Made by a program: the position numbers and the translations under genes | Assembly: GCA_018610125.1 (NCBI GenBank) | Contig: JAHEOI010000366.1 | Location: 1 to 9,986, forward strand | Reading direction: 5' to 3' | DNA length: 9,986 bases | Source of the DNA: Verrucomicrobiota bacterium | GTDB lineage: Bacteria; Verrucomicrobiota; Verrucomicrobiia; Limisphaerales; JAHEOI01 | Notes under the pieces: model-generated | What the model was told of the DNA's origin: nothing | Database searches by the model: none | What the model saw: the letters and a program-made list of their open reading frames with translations, nothing else | Shown: positions 1-6,838 of the stretch, piece by piece | Layout: every line of letters starts with the position of its first letter | Numbering within the stretch: position 1 is the first letter of the stretch

Positions 1-124
1 ACGACACCGCGACCACCGCCAAGGCTCCGATACAAAACCGTGTGATCGAATGCGGCCGCCATCCTGGTTTGGAGGCGATTGCAACCGAGAAGCCGGGATT
101 CCAATGAAAAAGGGACCAAATCAT
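1..124 (-). CDS. Start of an unidentified gene downstream of the RND pump (partial, runs off left edge)
   Basis: An open frame begins with an ATG that overlaps the stop codon of the RND pump in the four-base form ATGA (bases 124-121) and stays open to the window edge, giving 41 residues. The peptide starts MIWSLFHWNPG and around residues 29-41 has a basic residue followed by a hydrophobic run (RFCIGALAVVAVS), which looks like the start of a signal peptide or membrane anchor. The overlap suggests translational coupling to the pump. I see no Shine-Dalgarno of its own, and the long lead before the hydrophobic run is unusual, so the true start could lie elsewhere. By position it could be the outer-membrane factor of the tripartite pump (CusC/CzcC type), but too little is present to assign a family. 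Confidence 0.45.
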   Translation of the reverse strand, partial: MIWSLFHWNPGFSVAIASKPGWRPHSITRFCIGALAVVAVS

Positions 125-3100
125 ACTTGGGATCGATCGAATTCGACGGGTTTGCCGAACCGGAGGTAAAGGGTCGGCACGATGATCATGTTCAAAATCA
201 TGGAGCTGATCAGTCCAAAGAGGATGACGATGGCCATGGGGGTTTGGATTTCCTTGCCTGGCTCGCCGCCTCCGAGGGCCAAGGGAATCAGAGCAAGACC
301 GGTTGCCAAGGCGGTCATTACGATCGGGATAAGTCGTTCCTGTGCCCCTCGCACAACCGCCTCCCGAAAATGGCCCACTTCCTGAGCACTCTGTAAATGA
401 CGAATATGAGAGACGAGCATAATCCCATTGCGGGTGGCGATTCCGAATACAGTGATAAAGCCGATGACCGAGGCGACATTCAATATCCCTCCCGCCACAA
501 ACACCCCGATAACTCCGCCGAGCAGGGCCAGAGGAAGATTGAGCATCACCAGCATCGCGTCGCGTGCTCGGCCAAAGGCCAGATGGAGTAACAACCCGAT
601 TCCAAGAACCACGAGAAGACCGAGGAAAAGCAGTCTCCGGTTGGCCTCTTGGGCGCTTTCGAACCGACCGCCATATTCGACGCGATAGCCCGGGTTCTCG
701 GCAAGAATCGGCTGCATCTCCGTTTGGACATCCTGCACCACAGAGGTCACGTCGCGCCCGGCAACATTGCACATGACAACGATCTTTCGCTCCACGGCTT
801 CGCGACTGATCGTGTTGGGACCGGTCCGCTTTTCAATATCGGCCAAGGTACGCAATGGGACCTCCCCGCCACTCGGGGTTTCAATGAGAAGATCGCCGAT
901 CGTCTCCAACCGCCACTCTTTTCGTTTGCCGGTCCTGACAACCAAGTCAAAGGAATAGCGGCCTTCAAAGATCTCCGATACCGTGACGCCTCTTCGAGTG
1001 GATTCCAAGGCATGCCCAACCTCATCAATGGAAAGCCCATGCCGTGCGATGGCATTCCGGTCGAATCGGACTGCCAGCATTGGTACATCCGCCTGCTGTT
1101 CGACAGCCAGGTCCACCAAGCCGGGAATATCGGTCATGGCATCTCTGGCTTGGCGAGCGATTGAACGTAATCGGTAGAGGTCGTCTCCAAAGATTTTGAC
1201 GGCGATATTCGCACGCGTTCCCGAAAGCATGTGATCAATCCGATGGGCGATCGGTTGTCCGATGACAATGTTCATTCCCGGAATCTTCGAAAGCTCCTCC
1301 CGTAATGCGGCCAAAAACCGCTCTTTACTCCGATCTTTCATCTCGAGGTCAACGTCGAGCTCGGCGGCGTTCACTCCCTGGGCGTGCTCTGAAAGCTCCG
1401 CGCGTCCGGTCCTCCGGGCTACGGAGACCACTTCCGGAAACTCCAGGAGCGTTTCCTCAACCACGCGCCCCATTTTGTCCGATCGGTCTAATGAAGTCCC
1501 GGGCTCGGTGACGGCACTGATCGTTAGAGATCCTTCGTTAAACTCGGGCAAAAAGCCGCGGCCCATATAAAAGCAGGCAATCACAGCCAGGAGAAACGCC
1601 GCGAGCACCGGTCCTGTGGTTGCCCAAGGATGGCGGAGCACGGGCTCCAGTAGTCGGCGATACTTCGATTTGAGCCAATGTGCGACTTTTGGCTCCCGGC
1701 CCTCAGTGATCCCGCGACTTCCCGGCAAGAGCAAAAGGCATAGGACCGGGGTTACCGTGATAGCGACCAGGAGCGATGCCAGCAAGGAAACCACGTAGGC
1801 GACGCCCAAGGGCTTAAGCAGACGTCCTTCCACCCCGGAAAGGAAAAAGATGGGGACAAAAACCAACGCGATGATGAACGTGGCAAAAACAATCGACTGC
1901 AGGATTTCAACACTGGCACGAAAGACGACTTGCCTTGTCGGTGGCCTTTGGGATTCCGGAAAGGTGGCGCGCTCTCTAAGTCGCCGGAAGGCGTTTTCAA
2001 CGACGATGATGGCATCATCGACGAGTGCGCCGATAGCGATTGCCATGCCACCCAGCGTCATGGTGTTAATGGTCGATCCAAAGTGGTTTAGCGTTAAGAC
2101 CGCCACAACGAGGGAGAGCGGGATGGCCAAGAGGCTGATGAGCGTGGCGCGAAGATTGACCAAGAAAAACAGGATGACAACGACCACCAGGATTGCGCCA
2201 TCCCGCAGGGCATCGACCACATTATCGATCGCCACCTCGATAAAGTCCGCCTGACGAAAGAGATCTCGGTTGATCGTCATTCCGGCCGGAAGGGATTCGG
2301 CAATCTCGTTGAGAACCGAATCGAGTCGGTCCGTCAGTGCCAACGTGTTCACGCCCGGCTGCTTCTGAATGCCCAAAACGACGGCAGGCTCTCCATTGAC
2401 CGAAGCCTCGCCTCGTTTCGGAGCGGCGCCGACTTGGACTTTGCCCAAATCCTTTACTTGGACCGGGATCCCATTGGTCGCCTTCACGGGCGTGGCTCCG
2501 ATATCACCGAGCGTCTCGGCACGTCCCTGCCCGGTGACCAGCCACTCGTTACCATGCTGATTCAATATCCCGGCTGTGACATTCTCGTTGCCGTTGGAAA
2601 CCGCTTCAATGACTCGGTCGATCCCGACGCCATACGCTTTAAGGCGTTCCTCGGACAGGGCTACCTGGTATTGCTTGACCTCCCCGCCGATGGGCGTCAC
2701 TTGAGCCACTCCCGGCACGGAGAGCAGCCGCCGCCGGACTTGGGTGTCGACATGACTCCTTACCTCCATTGGCGAATGGCGATCGGAGGTCAATGAGATG
2801 AATAAGACCTCCCCCATGATCGAGGAAATCGGTGCCATTATCGGACGCTGCACTTGCGGAGGGATCTCCGCGGCGACAATCGGGAGCTTCTCACTGACAA
2901 TTTGACGCGCATCCCGGATATTGGTGCCCCATTCGAATTCAATCCAGACGACCGAGAGTCCGACCGAGGTCGAGGAGCGCACTCGGCGAACACCTGCCGC
3001 TCCGTTCAACGCGGTTTCCAGAGGGAAGGTGACCTGGCTTTCCACCTGGATCGGTGCCATGCCGTGGGCCTCGGTAATCACCGTCACCGTCGGAGCGGTC

Positions 3101-3225
3101 AGATCCGGGAAAACATCGACCGGCATCCGAATCGCGCTCCATGCGCCGAACCCAAGCAGTCCGGCAGCCGCGGCAAGAACCAGCGCACGATTGTTGAGGG
3201 ACCATTGAATCAACGCTCGCATCAT
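121..3225 (-). CDS. Heavy-metal efflux RND transporter permease, CusA/CzcA family
   Basis: Inner-membrane, proton-driven pump of the HME-RND family that would export metal ions through a tripartite envelope complex. The 1034 residues match the usual family length (about 1040). The N-terminal helix is followed by the typical RMPVDVFPDLTAPTV segment (33-47). TM4 carries GALVDDAIIVVEN (399-411), with D403/D404 and E410 as likely proton-relay residues. Two large periplasmic loops and a C-terminal helix bundle with FGIATRNGIMLVSHIRHL (927-944) complete the fold. Against E. coli CusA recalled from memory, the three periplasmic copper-binding methionines fall at S570, A620 and H665 here, so Cu(I)/Ag(I) specificity is doubtful and the substrate is open. 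The start ATGATG has a good Shine-Dalgarno (AAGGA, 9 nt upstream). The gene lies 26 bp after the adaptor stop and overlaps the next gene by ATGA. I give no symbol because CusA and CzcA cannot be separated here. Confidence 0.93.
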   Translation of the reverse strand: MMRALIQWSLNNRALVLAAAAGLLGFGAWSAIRMPVDVFPDLTAPTVTVITEAHGMAPIQVESQVTFPLETALNGAAGVRRVRSSTSVGLSVVWIEFEWGTNIRDARQIVSEKLPIVAAEIPPQVQRPIMAPISSIMGEVLFISLTSDRHSPMEVRSHVDTQVRRRLLSVPGVAQVTPIGGEVKQYQVALSEERLKAYGVGIDRVIEAVSNGNENVTAGILNQHGNEWLVTGQGRAETLGDIGATPVKATNGIPVQVKDLGKVQVGAAPKRGEASVNGEPAVVLGIQKQPGVNTLALTDRLDSVLNEIAESLPAGMTINRDLFRQADFIEVAIDNVVDALRDGAILVVVVILFFLVNLRATLISLLAIPLSLVVAVLTLNHFGSTINTMTLGGMAIAIGALVDDAIIVVENAFRRLRERATFPESQRPPTRQVVFRASVEILQSIVFATFIIALVFVPIFFLSGVEGRLLKPLGVAYVVSLLASLLVAITVTPVLCLLLLPGSRGITEGREPKVAHWLKSKYRRLLEPVLRHPWATTGPVLAAFLLAVIACFYMGRGFLPEFNEGSLTISAVTEPGTSLDRSDKMGRVVEETLLEFPEVVSVARRTGRAELSEHAQGVNAAELDVDLEMKDRSKERFLAALREELSKIPGMNIVIGQPIAHRIDHMLSGTRANIAVKIFGDDLYRLRSIARQARDAMTDIPGLVDLAVEQQADVPMLAVRFDRNAIARHGLSIDEVGHALESTRRGVTVSEIFEGRYSFDLVVRTGKRKEWRLETIGDLLIETPSGGEVPLRTLADIEKRTGPNTISREAVERKIVVMCNVAGRDVTSVVQDVQTEMQPILAENPGYRVEYGGRFESAQEANRRLLFLGLLVVLGIGLLLHLAFGRARDAMLVMLNLPLALLGGVIGVFVAGGILNVASVIGFITVFGIATRNGIMLVSHIRHLQSAQEVGHFREAVVRGAQERLIPIVMTALATGLALIPLALGGGEPGKEIQTPMAIVILFGLISSMILNMIIVPTLYLRFGKPVEFDRSQV

Positions 3226-3229
3226 GATC

Positions 3230-3257
3230 GCTTATCCTTAATGGCTTATCCTTAATG
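3230..3257 (-). repeat. 14-bp perfect tandem duplication containing stop codon and Shine-Dalgarno
   Basis: The unit GCTTATCCTTAATG occurs twice head to tail (3230-3243 and 3244-3257). Read on the coding (minus) strand each unit is CATTAAGGATAAGC. The first copy supplies the last His codon and TAA stop of the adaptor gene, and both copies contain AAGGA. The copy nearer the pump gene places AAGGA 9 nt before its first ATG, so it is the working ribosome-binding site; the other copy is an extra one upstream. This looks like a tandem duplication of the stop-SD joint. Confidence 0.9.
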
Positions 3258-4895
3258 GGAATGGCCATGCGAGGGCAGACCGGATGAGGTCTCGGCAAGC
3301 CTGACCAAATAGGCCCCTTTCGTGACGACTCGCTCACCCACCCGGAGCCCTGACCGGACCTCGACGTATGATCCTTCTCGAATGCCAAGTTTCAGAAACC
3401 GTTTCTCAAAAGTTTCTCCGCCGAGCTGTACAAAGGCCGCGGGTTGTTGTCCGATTTGAATGATCGCCGAAGCCGGGATGGCCGGCGTTTCGGCTTCCTC
3501 CCCGACCCCCACATGGAGAGTGACCGCTTGGCCCGGGCGCAAACGGCCCCTTTCATTTTTAACTTCATAGATAATGGGAGTCGTGCGCGTTGTTGAATCG
3601 ACTCGTTCTCCAAGGTGGACCAATTTCCCGGGGTGATCTCCGCCGATGAAGTGCGGCTCTTGGGATACTCCCGGGACCTCGTAATAGGCCCTTTGGGGAG
3701 CGCCGATCTCGCCGATTTTCGCCTCGGGAATGTGGCCTTTGATCCGGACGGTCTCGGCGTCCAAGATGGTGTAGAGCGATCTCTTTTCCGGCAGGTATTC
3801 CCCGAGTGCCGTATCCGGCTGTTCGATCACCGTCCCTGTGATCGGCGCTTTCAATGCGATGGAGGGACCACGCGGCACCGACGCATCAGCAGAAGCCTCC
3901 TTGTCGGATTCGGAAGTCCCGAGCTGCTCGTAGGCCCGTTGGACGGCTCGCGCTGCTTCATACTTCGACTTGGCACTTTCGAGCTCGAATCTCGCGACCT
4001 CCAACTCCCGTTCGGATTTGGCCTCAACCTTGGCCAATCGCTTGACACGTTTCAAGGACCGGCGGGCCTGCTCGAGCTCGAGCTTGCTCCGTTTTACGTT
4101 GGCTTCGGCTTCGACAACCTGTTGTGCCATTTCAGAGGCGATCGGCCGCACCCTGGCAAGGGTCATCCCTCTTTCTACCTGTTGTCCAAGCTTCGGAAGA
4201 ACCTCCCTGCCCGGTGGGACAAACATGCCTGCCACCGGCGAAGTGACTTTCGCGATGGATCCCGGTTTGGGCTTCACCTCCGCCGAAACTTCAAGGTGCT
4301 CGACAAGGGAACGTGCTTCGACCTCCTCCGTAAGAAGACCGACCTTCCATTGTTGCTCTTTTAAAAACGCCAATCCATCCGGTGGCGGCTTAACAGAGGC
4401 CTGGTGGACTGCTTCATGGTCCGAAAAAACCCGTATTGGGGGAAGAGAGATCTTGCATTGGCGACCTTCGGTCGGGATATGGAGAGTCACTTCCCATTTC
4501 CCCGCGGTCGGGAAGGTGACTTCCGGCAGGTAGATGCCGGTGCGGGACGGCTTCGACTCCTTATGGTCTTGCGAACGTCCCGCTTTAGAGCGCATTACGA
4601 GACGGATCGGTCCCTTTTGCCTCGGACTGCCATGGCGCATGTCAGTGACGTGCATCACCAAGGTCACGGGACGCCCGGCGACCGGGAGCCTGTGTTCGCC
4701 AAAAATCTCATATTGATCTTCCCAAACGGTGAAGCCGGCGCTCTTTTCGGCGTGGGCGGCCCGGCCATGGCCGTGTCCTGATTCTTGGGCGTCATGGGAG
4801 TCTGAGCTTGGCTGTCGACATCCGGACGCCATTACGGCAAGCGACAGGCTCGTCAATAGCAGGCAAGTGCCCGCATTCTGTTTTAACTGCGTCAT
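3252..4895 (-). CDS. RND efflux periplasmic adaptor (membrane-fusion) subunit, CusB/CzcB-like, with His-rich ends
   Basis: Periplasmic adaptor linking the RND pump to an outer-membrane channel. The 547-residue product begins with a hydrophobic signal ending in a lipobox-like ASGC (Cys26), so it is probably a lipoprotein. A His-rich stretch follows (residues 33-48, SGHGHGRAAH). Residues about 52-158 form an extra N-terminal beta-rich domain (pattern TGIYLPEVTFPTAGKWEVTL) resembling YtkA/FixH-like modules on some adaptors. The core has a split barrel-sandwich (about 210-248 and 345-380, with VTSPVAGMFVPPG and ALKAPITGTV), a long charged coiled-coil hairpin (about 252-325), and beta-barrel and membrane-proximal domains to the end. 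The C-terminus is SHGHSH, another metal-binding-looking tail. The ATG at 4895 has no clear Shine-Dalgarno but lies 24 nt after a small leader-like ORF, so coupled translation is possible. The pump gene follows after 26 bp. Confidence 0.93.
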   Translation of the reverse strand: MTQLKQNAGTCLLLTSLSLAVMASGCRQPSSDSHDAQESGHGHGRAAHAEKSAGFTVWEDQYEIFGEHRLPVAGRPVTLVMHVTDMRHGSPRQKGPIRLVMRSKAGRSQDHKESKPSRTGIYLPEVTFPTAGKWEVTLHIPTEGRQCKISLPPIRVFSDHEAVHQASVKPPPDGLAFLKEQQWKVGLLTEEVEARSLVEHLEVSAEVKPKPGSIAKVTSPVAGMFVPPGREVLPKLGQQVERGMTLARVRPIASEMAQQVVEAEANVKRSKLELEQARRSLKRVKRLAKVEAKSERELEVARFELESAKSKYEAARAVQRAYEQLGTSESDKEASADASVPRGPSIALKAPITGTVIEQPDTALGEYLPEKRSLYTILDAETVRIKGHIPEAKIGEIGAPQRAYYEVPGVSQEPHFIGGDHPGKLVHLGERVDSTTRTTPIIYEVKNERGRLRPGQAVTLHVGVGEEAETPAIPASAIIQIGQQPAAFVQLGGETFEKRFLKLGIREGSYVEVRSGLRVGERVVTKGAYLVRLAETSSGLPSHGHSH

Positions 4896-4900
4896 TAGGA

Positions 4901-4920
4901 TTTTCGAAGCTTTTCGAAGC
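4901..4920 (-). repeat. 10-bp perfect tandem repeat just upstream of the adaptor start
   Basis: TTTTCGAAGC is repeated exactly twice with no spacer, 5 bp upstream of the adaptor ATG. Each unit contains the palindrome TTCGAA, and on the mRNA strand GCTTCGAAAAGC can fold into a 4-bp stem with a CGAA loop. It occupies the place where a Shine-Dalgarno or operator would be expected. Regulator binding or an RNA role is inference only. Confidence 0.8.
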
Positions 4921-4982
4921 TACTGGTATCGTGATCCGAGTCGGCGGCTAAAACGACCCATTGGCACAGATTGAGCCGTCAT
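4920..4982 (-). CDS. Possible 20-residue leader ORF upstream of the adaptor gene
   Basis: A 20-codon frame (starts MTAQSVPM, ends SRYQ then TAG) has a strong Shine-Dalgarno: AGAGG at 4994-4990 with a 7-nt spacer to its ATG. Its stop lies 24 nt before the adaptor ATG, which itself has no obvious ribosome-binding site, and the TTTTCGAAGC tandem repeat begins at the stop. This arrangement fits a leader peptide that couples or attenuates adaptor translation. The peptide has five Arg and two Ser residues towards its end, but no striking run of one amino acid and no Cys or His. A short ORF of this size can also arise by chance. No known leader is recognised. Confidence 0.35.
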   Translation of the reverse strand: MTAQSVPMGRFSRRLGSRYQ

Positions 4983-5061
4983 AGCGATGCCTCTCCCCGG
5001 AATTGAATAGGACACACCCCTCAAAAAGACATGAAGGACGTGAAATCGCTACAGGTGAGGG

Positions 5062-5484
5062 TTACACGTGAGGTGGGGCTCTGGCTCCCTGAGCATGCTC
5101 GGGCCGATGCCCCAAGGGCTTTTGGGTAGGTAAGTAATCGGTCGAGGGAAAGGCCGAGATCGCCTCAAACGGGGCGATCGATAACGCGAAATCATCACCC
5201 TCGATGCCAAGGTCGACCGAATATTTGTGAGGGATCAGTTCAAGGGAATGATCATTACTGGAATGATGAGTATGCCCCTCATCTCCATGCGAACCGTGAG
5301 TGTGTGCTTGCCTATCATGCTCCAGGTCGGTATCGGCGTGGGCGATTCCGGAGTGGTGATCGGCCGTCGCGACATGAAAGGCGAGGAGATGGACGTAGGC
5401 AACCAGGCACACGCCGGCCAGCAAGCGCCCCCAAAATGCCGGGGAAACTGGTTGCGACCGACGTTCTTGCCAACTCATCCGCAT
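5062..5484 (-). CDS. Small exported or membrane-anchored His-rich protein, first gene of the metal efflux operon
   Basis: 140-residue protein of unrecognised family. A basic N-terminus is followed by one hydrophobic helix (about residues 18-40, WGRLLAGVCLVAYVHLLAF), then a stretch with 11 His plus several Asp/Glu between residues 43 and 79 (for example HADTDLEHD and HGDEGHTHH), and a non-repetitive tail ending HAQGARAPPHV. There are 17 His in all. The layout suggests a periplasm-facing metal-binding domain held by a signal anchor. It is co-directional with the adaptor, 166 bp upstream, and resembles the small His-rich proteins often found at the head of czc/cus-type operons (CzcI-like in position, with no sequence claim). 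A role as metal buffer or chaperone for the pump is inference. The start could be Met1 (5484) or Met3 (5478); neither has a clear Shine-Dalgarno. Confidence 0.75.
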   Translation of the reverse strand: MRMSWQERRSQPVSPAFWGRLLAGVCLVAYVHLLAFHVATADHHSGIAHADTDLEHDRQAHTHGSHGDEGHTHHSSNDHSLELIPHKYSVDLGIEGDDFALSIAPFEAISAFPSTDYLPTQKPLGHRPEHAQGARAPPHV

Positions 5485-5495
5485 AAATCAAGGGA

Positions 5496-5525
5496 TATCT
5501 ACAACGCCGATCGCGACACTGTCAA
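5496..5525 (-). promoter_or_regulatory. Candidate promoter of the metal efflux operon with overlapping inverted repeat
   Basis: On the minus strand a perfect TTGACA (5525-5520) stands just upstream of the His-rich gene. The -10 is weak: TAGATA (5501-5496, 18-nt spacer) or GTAGAT (5502-5497, 17-nt spacer). The -35 overlaps an inverted repeat GACA-C-TGTC (5515-5523), and GCGG/CCGC arms lie at 5526-5540. A poor -10 plus an operator-like palindrome would suit a metal-responsive promoter, but the regulator is not in the window. Confidence 0.35.
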
Positions 5526-5613
5526 GCGGTACTCAGCCGCAAAAAAAGACAATCTTCAACCAACATACGAGTAGGACAAATCTTTCGAATGGGTCTTTAT
5601 TAAAAGAGGTACG

Positions 5614-5630
5614 GAGCAAGTCAATTGCTC
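5614..5630. promoter_or_regulatory. Inverted repeat in the divergent gap upstream of the pentapeptide gene
   Basis: GAGCAA and TTGCTC (6-bp perfect arms, 5-nt loop GTCAA) lie 112 bp upstream of the pentapeptide-protein ATG. AGTCAA recurs at 5619-5624 and 5632-5637. It could be an operator half-site pair or a small hairpin. The rest of the 258-bp gap 5485-5742 shows no gene and no convincing plus-strand sigma-70 promoter. Confidence 0.25.
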
Positions 5631-5742
5631 GAGTCAAAACACAAATGGCGTAGAGTCCTTGGTGACAACGCTGAAAAATAATACGGGATCCGCTGGTGCA
5701 AGGGCAAGGGGCTTGGGCGAGCGCCGCAAAAAAGGAAAACTA

Positions 5743-6831
5743 ATGAAACCGATCATTTTGGTAATAGCCGTCAGCATATGCCTTATTCCATGGGACAAAA
5801 CAAGTGCAACCGAAGAAGGGGACACCTCTTCCGTTGTCGATCTATCCATTCACCAAAACAAAGGCGACTTCACTCTTGGGTGGCAGACCCGGACGGTGAC
5901 GTCTCTTCCGCAAACGGCCATCTATCCGCCTTACCTCATCGAGATATCAACAGACTTATCGCATTGGGAGGACTGGAAGACCATTGAGGCGACGATAGGC
6001 GGCGATCCGAAAAGCCGTCGTGTCGTATTCCCAAACAGTGGCGAGTCTCAGACTTTCGTTCGTGTGTCTGCCTCCTCCACGCTTTCAGGGATTAATTTAA
6101 GAGGAGCCGACTTAAAAGGGGCCGATTTAAGCGGTGAAGATTTATCTTTCTGCGATCTGGCCGGCGCCGATCTACAAGGGGCTGATTTGACCGGGGCCGT
6201 ATTCCACGATGCGGAATTGGGGCAAGCCGATTTACGGGGAATTCGCGCTAAGGGAGCGGATTTTTCCGGGGCGGATCTCTCCCACGTGAATTTGGAAGAG
6301 GCGGTGCTGGAGAATGCCACGTTTACAGAGGCACGATTGAATCACGCTCGGTTTGCGCGCGCCAATCTCCATGATGCCCACCTAACCAGGGTCGAGGGCG
6401 TCAACGTAGGATTTGTCGATACCGACATGGAAGGGGCCCAGTTCATCGGCGTTCATGTCACGGATTCCAACTTTGAGGGAGCCAATCTAGGAAATGCCGT
6501 TTTAAGCGGTAGATTGAGCTCGAGGTTCCCGGACGATCGCTTCGGTGGGCATCCCATGCATGGACACCGCTTCCACGAGGAAGATTTCGCCATATTTACC
6601 GACAACTACTTTGAAGATGCCAATCTGGAGAACGCCGAAATAGACCGGGTCATTTTCGATCATTCACACTTTGGCAATGCCTATTTTGGAGGCGCGGAGC
6701 TGCTTCATTGTCAGTTCCGATTTGCTGATTTTGATGACGCGGATTTCGACGGGGCTGATATTCATGATTCCGATTTTTCAGACGCCGAATACTCTCATCA
6801 TGGTCACCACGATCATTTTTGGGGGCCTTGA
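5743..6831 (+). CDS. Exported pentapeptide-repeat protein with a His-rich insertion and His-rich C-terminus
   Basis: 362 residues from the ATG at 5743, chosen because AAGGA lies 6 nt upstream and a signal peptide (MKPIILVIAVSICLIPW, likely cut near residue 22) begins there; an in-frame TTG at 5659 would bury that signal. Residues about 35-112 form a beta-rich domain with the pattern YLIEISTDLSHW ... FVRVSA, seen in exported verrucomicrobial proteins. From about 115 to 256, A(D/N)LxG-type pentapeptides (GADLKGADLSGEDL) predict a right-handed quadrilateral beta-helix. Residues 257-297 interrupt it with a loop holding His270, 273, 275 and 278. A second block (298-350) uses Phe more than Leu at the centre (ADFDDADFDGAD). 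The tail has His352, 353, 355, 356 and 358. The His patches and the divergent metal efflux operon suggest metal binding (inference). DNA-mimic or resistance roles known for cytoplasmic pentapeptide proteins fit poorly with export. Confidence 0.85.
   Translation: MKPIILVIAVSICLIPWDKTSATEEGDTSSVVDLSIHQNKGDFTLGWQTRTVTSLPQTAIYPPYLIEISTDLSHWEDWKTIEATIGGDPKSRRVVFPNSGESQTFVRVSASSTLSGINLRGADLKGADLSGEDLSFCDLAGADLQGADLTGAVFHDAELGQADLRGIRAKGADFSGADLSHVNLEEAVLENATFTEARLNHARFARANLHDAHLTRVEGVNVGFVDTDMEGAQFIGVHVTDSNFEGANLGNAVLSGRLSSRFPDDRFGGHPMHGHRFHEEDFAIFTDNYFEDANLENAEIDRVIFDHSHFGNAYFGGAELLHCQFRFADFDDADFDGADIHDSDFSDAEYSHHGHHDHFWGP
6085..6510 (+). repeat. Degenerate 15-bp coding repeats (first pentapeptide block)
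   Basis: The DNA repeats a GGGGCCGATTTA-like unit at about 15-bp spacing, each encoding one A(D/N)(L/F)xx pentapeptide. It is clearest at 6100-6200 and more degenerate downstream. A second, Phe- and Asp-rich block is at about 6634-6792. Confidence 0.8.
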
Positions 6832-6838
6832 TGCCCCC
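6821..6838. terminator. Perfect 6-bp inverted repeat over the pentapeptide gene stop; possible weak terminator
   Basis: GGGGGC (6821-6826) and GCCCCC (6833-6838) pair around a 6-nt loop that contains part of the TGA stop. A TTTTT run lies immediately before it on the plus strand, so it lacks the following T tract of a standard intrinsic terminator in either direction. It lies in the 65-bp gap between convergent genes, next to further inverted repeats, and may slow or end transcription from either side. Confidence 0.3.

Noticed and set aside
649..1164. 171-codon plus-strand frame, and similar frames at 2434-2796 and 2854-3255
   Set aside because: All are antisense to the well-supported RND pump, with no domain or ribosome-binding evidence.
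2939..3388. 149-codon minus-strand frame across the adaptor-pump junction
   Set aside because: It overlaps the ends of two strongly supported genes in another frame and has low-complexity Arg/Gly/Ser content.
3615..4364. 249-codon open frame on the plus strand
   Set aside because: It is antisense to the coiled-coil and barrel parts of the adaptor, which has clear family structure. The frame has no recognisable domain.
5659..5742. Longer N-terminus for the pentapeptide protein from a TTG
   Set aside because: It would put a basic 28-residue stretch in front of a clear signal peptide. The ATG at 5743 has a well-spaced AAGGA.
6085..6792. Tandem 15-bp pattern as a CRISPR or satellite array
   Set aside because: It is in frame, degenerate and encodes pentapeptide repeats, with no spacer structure.
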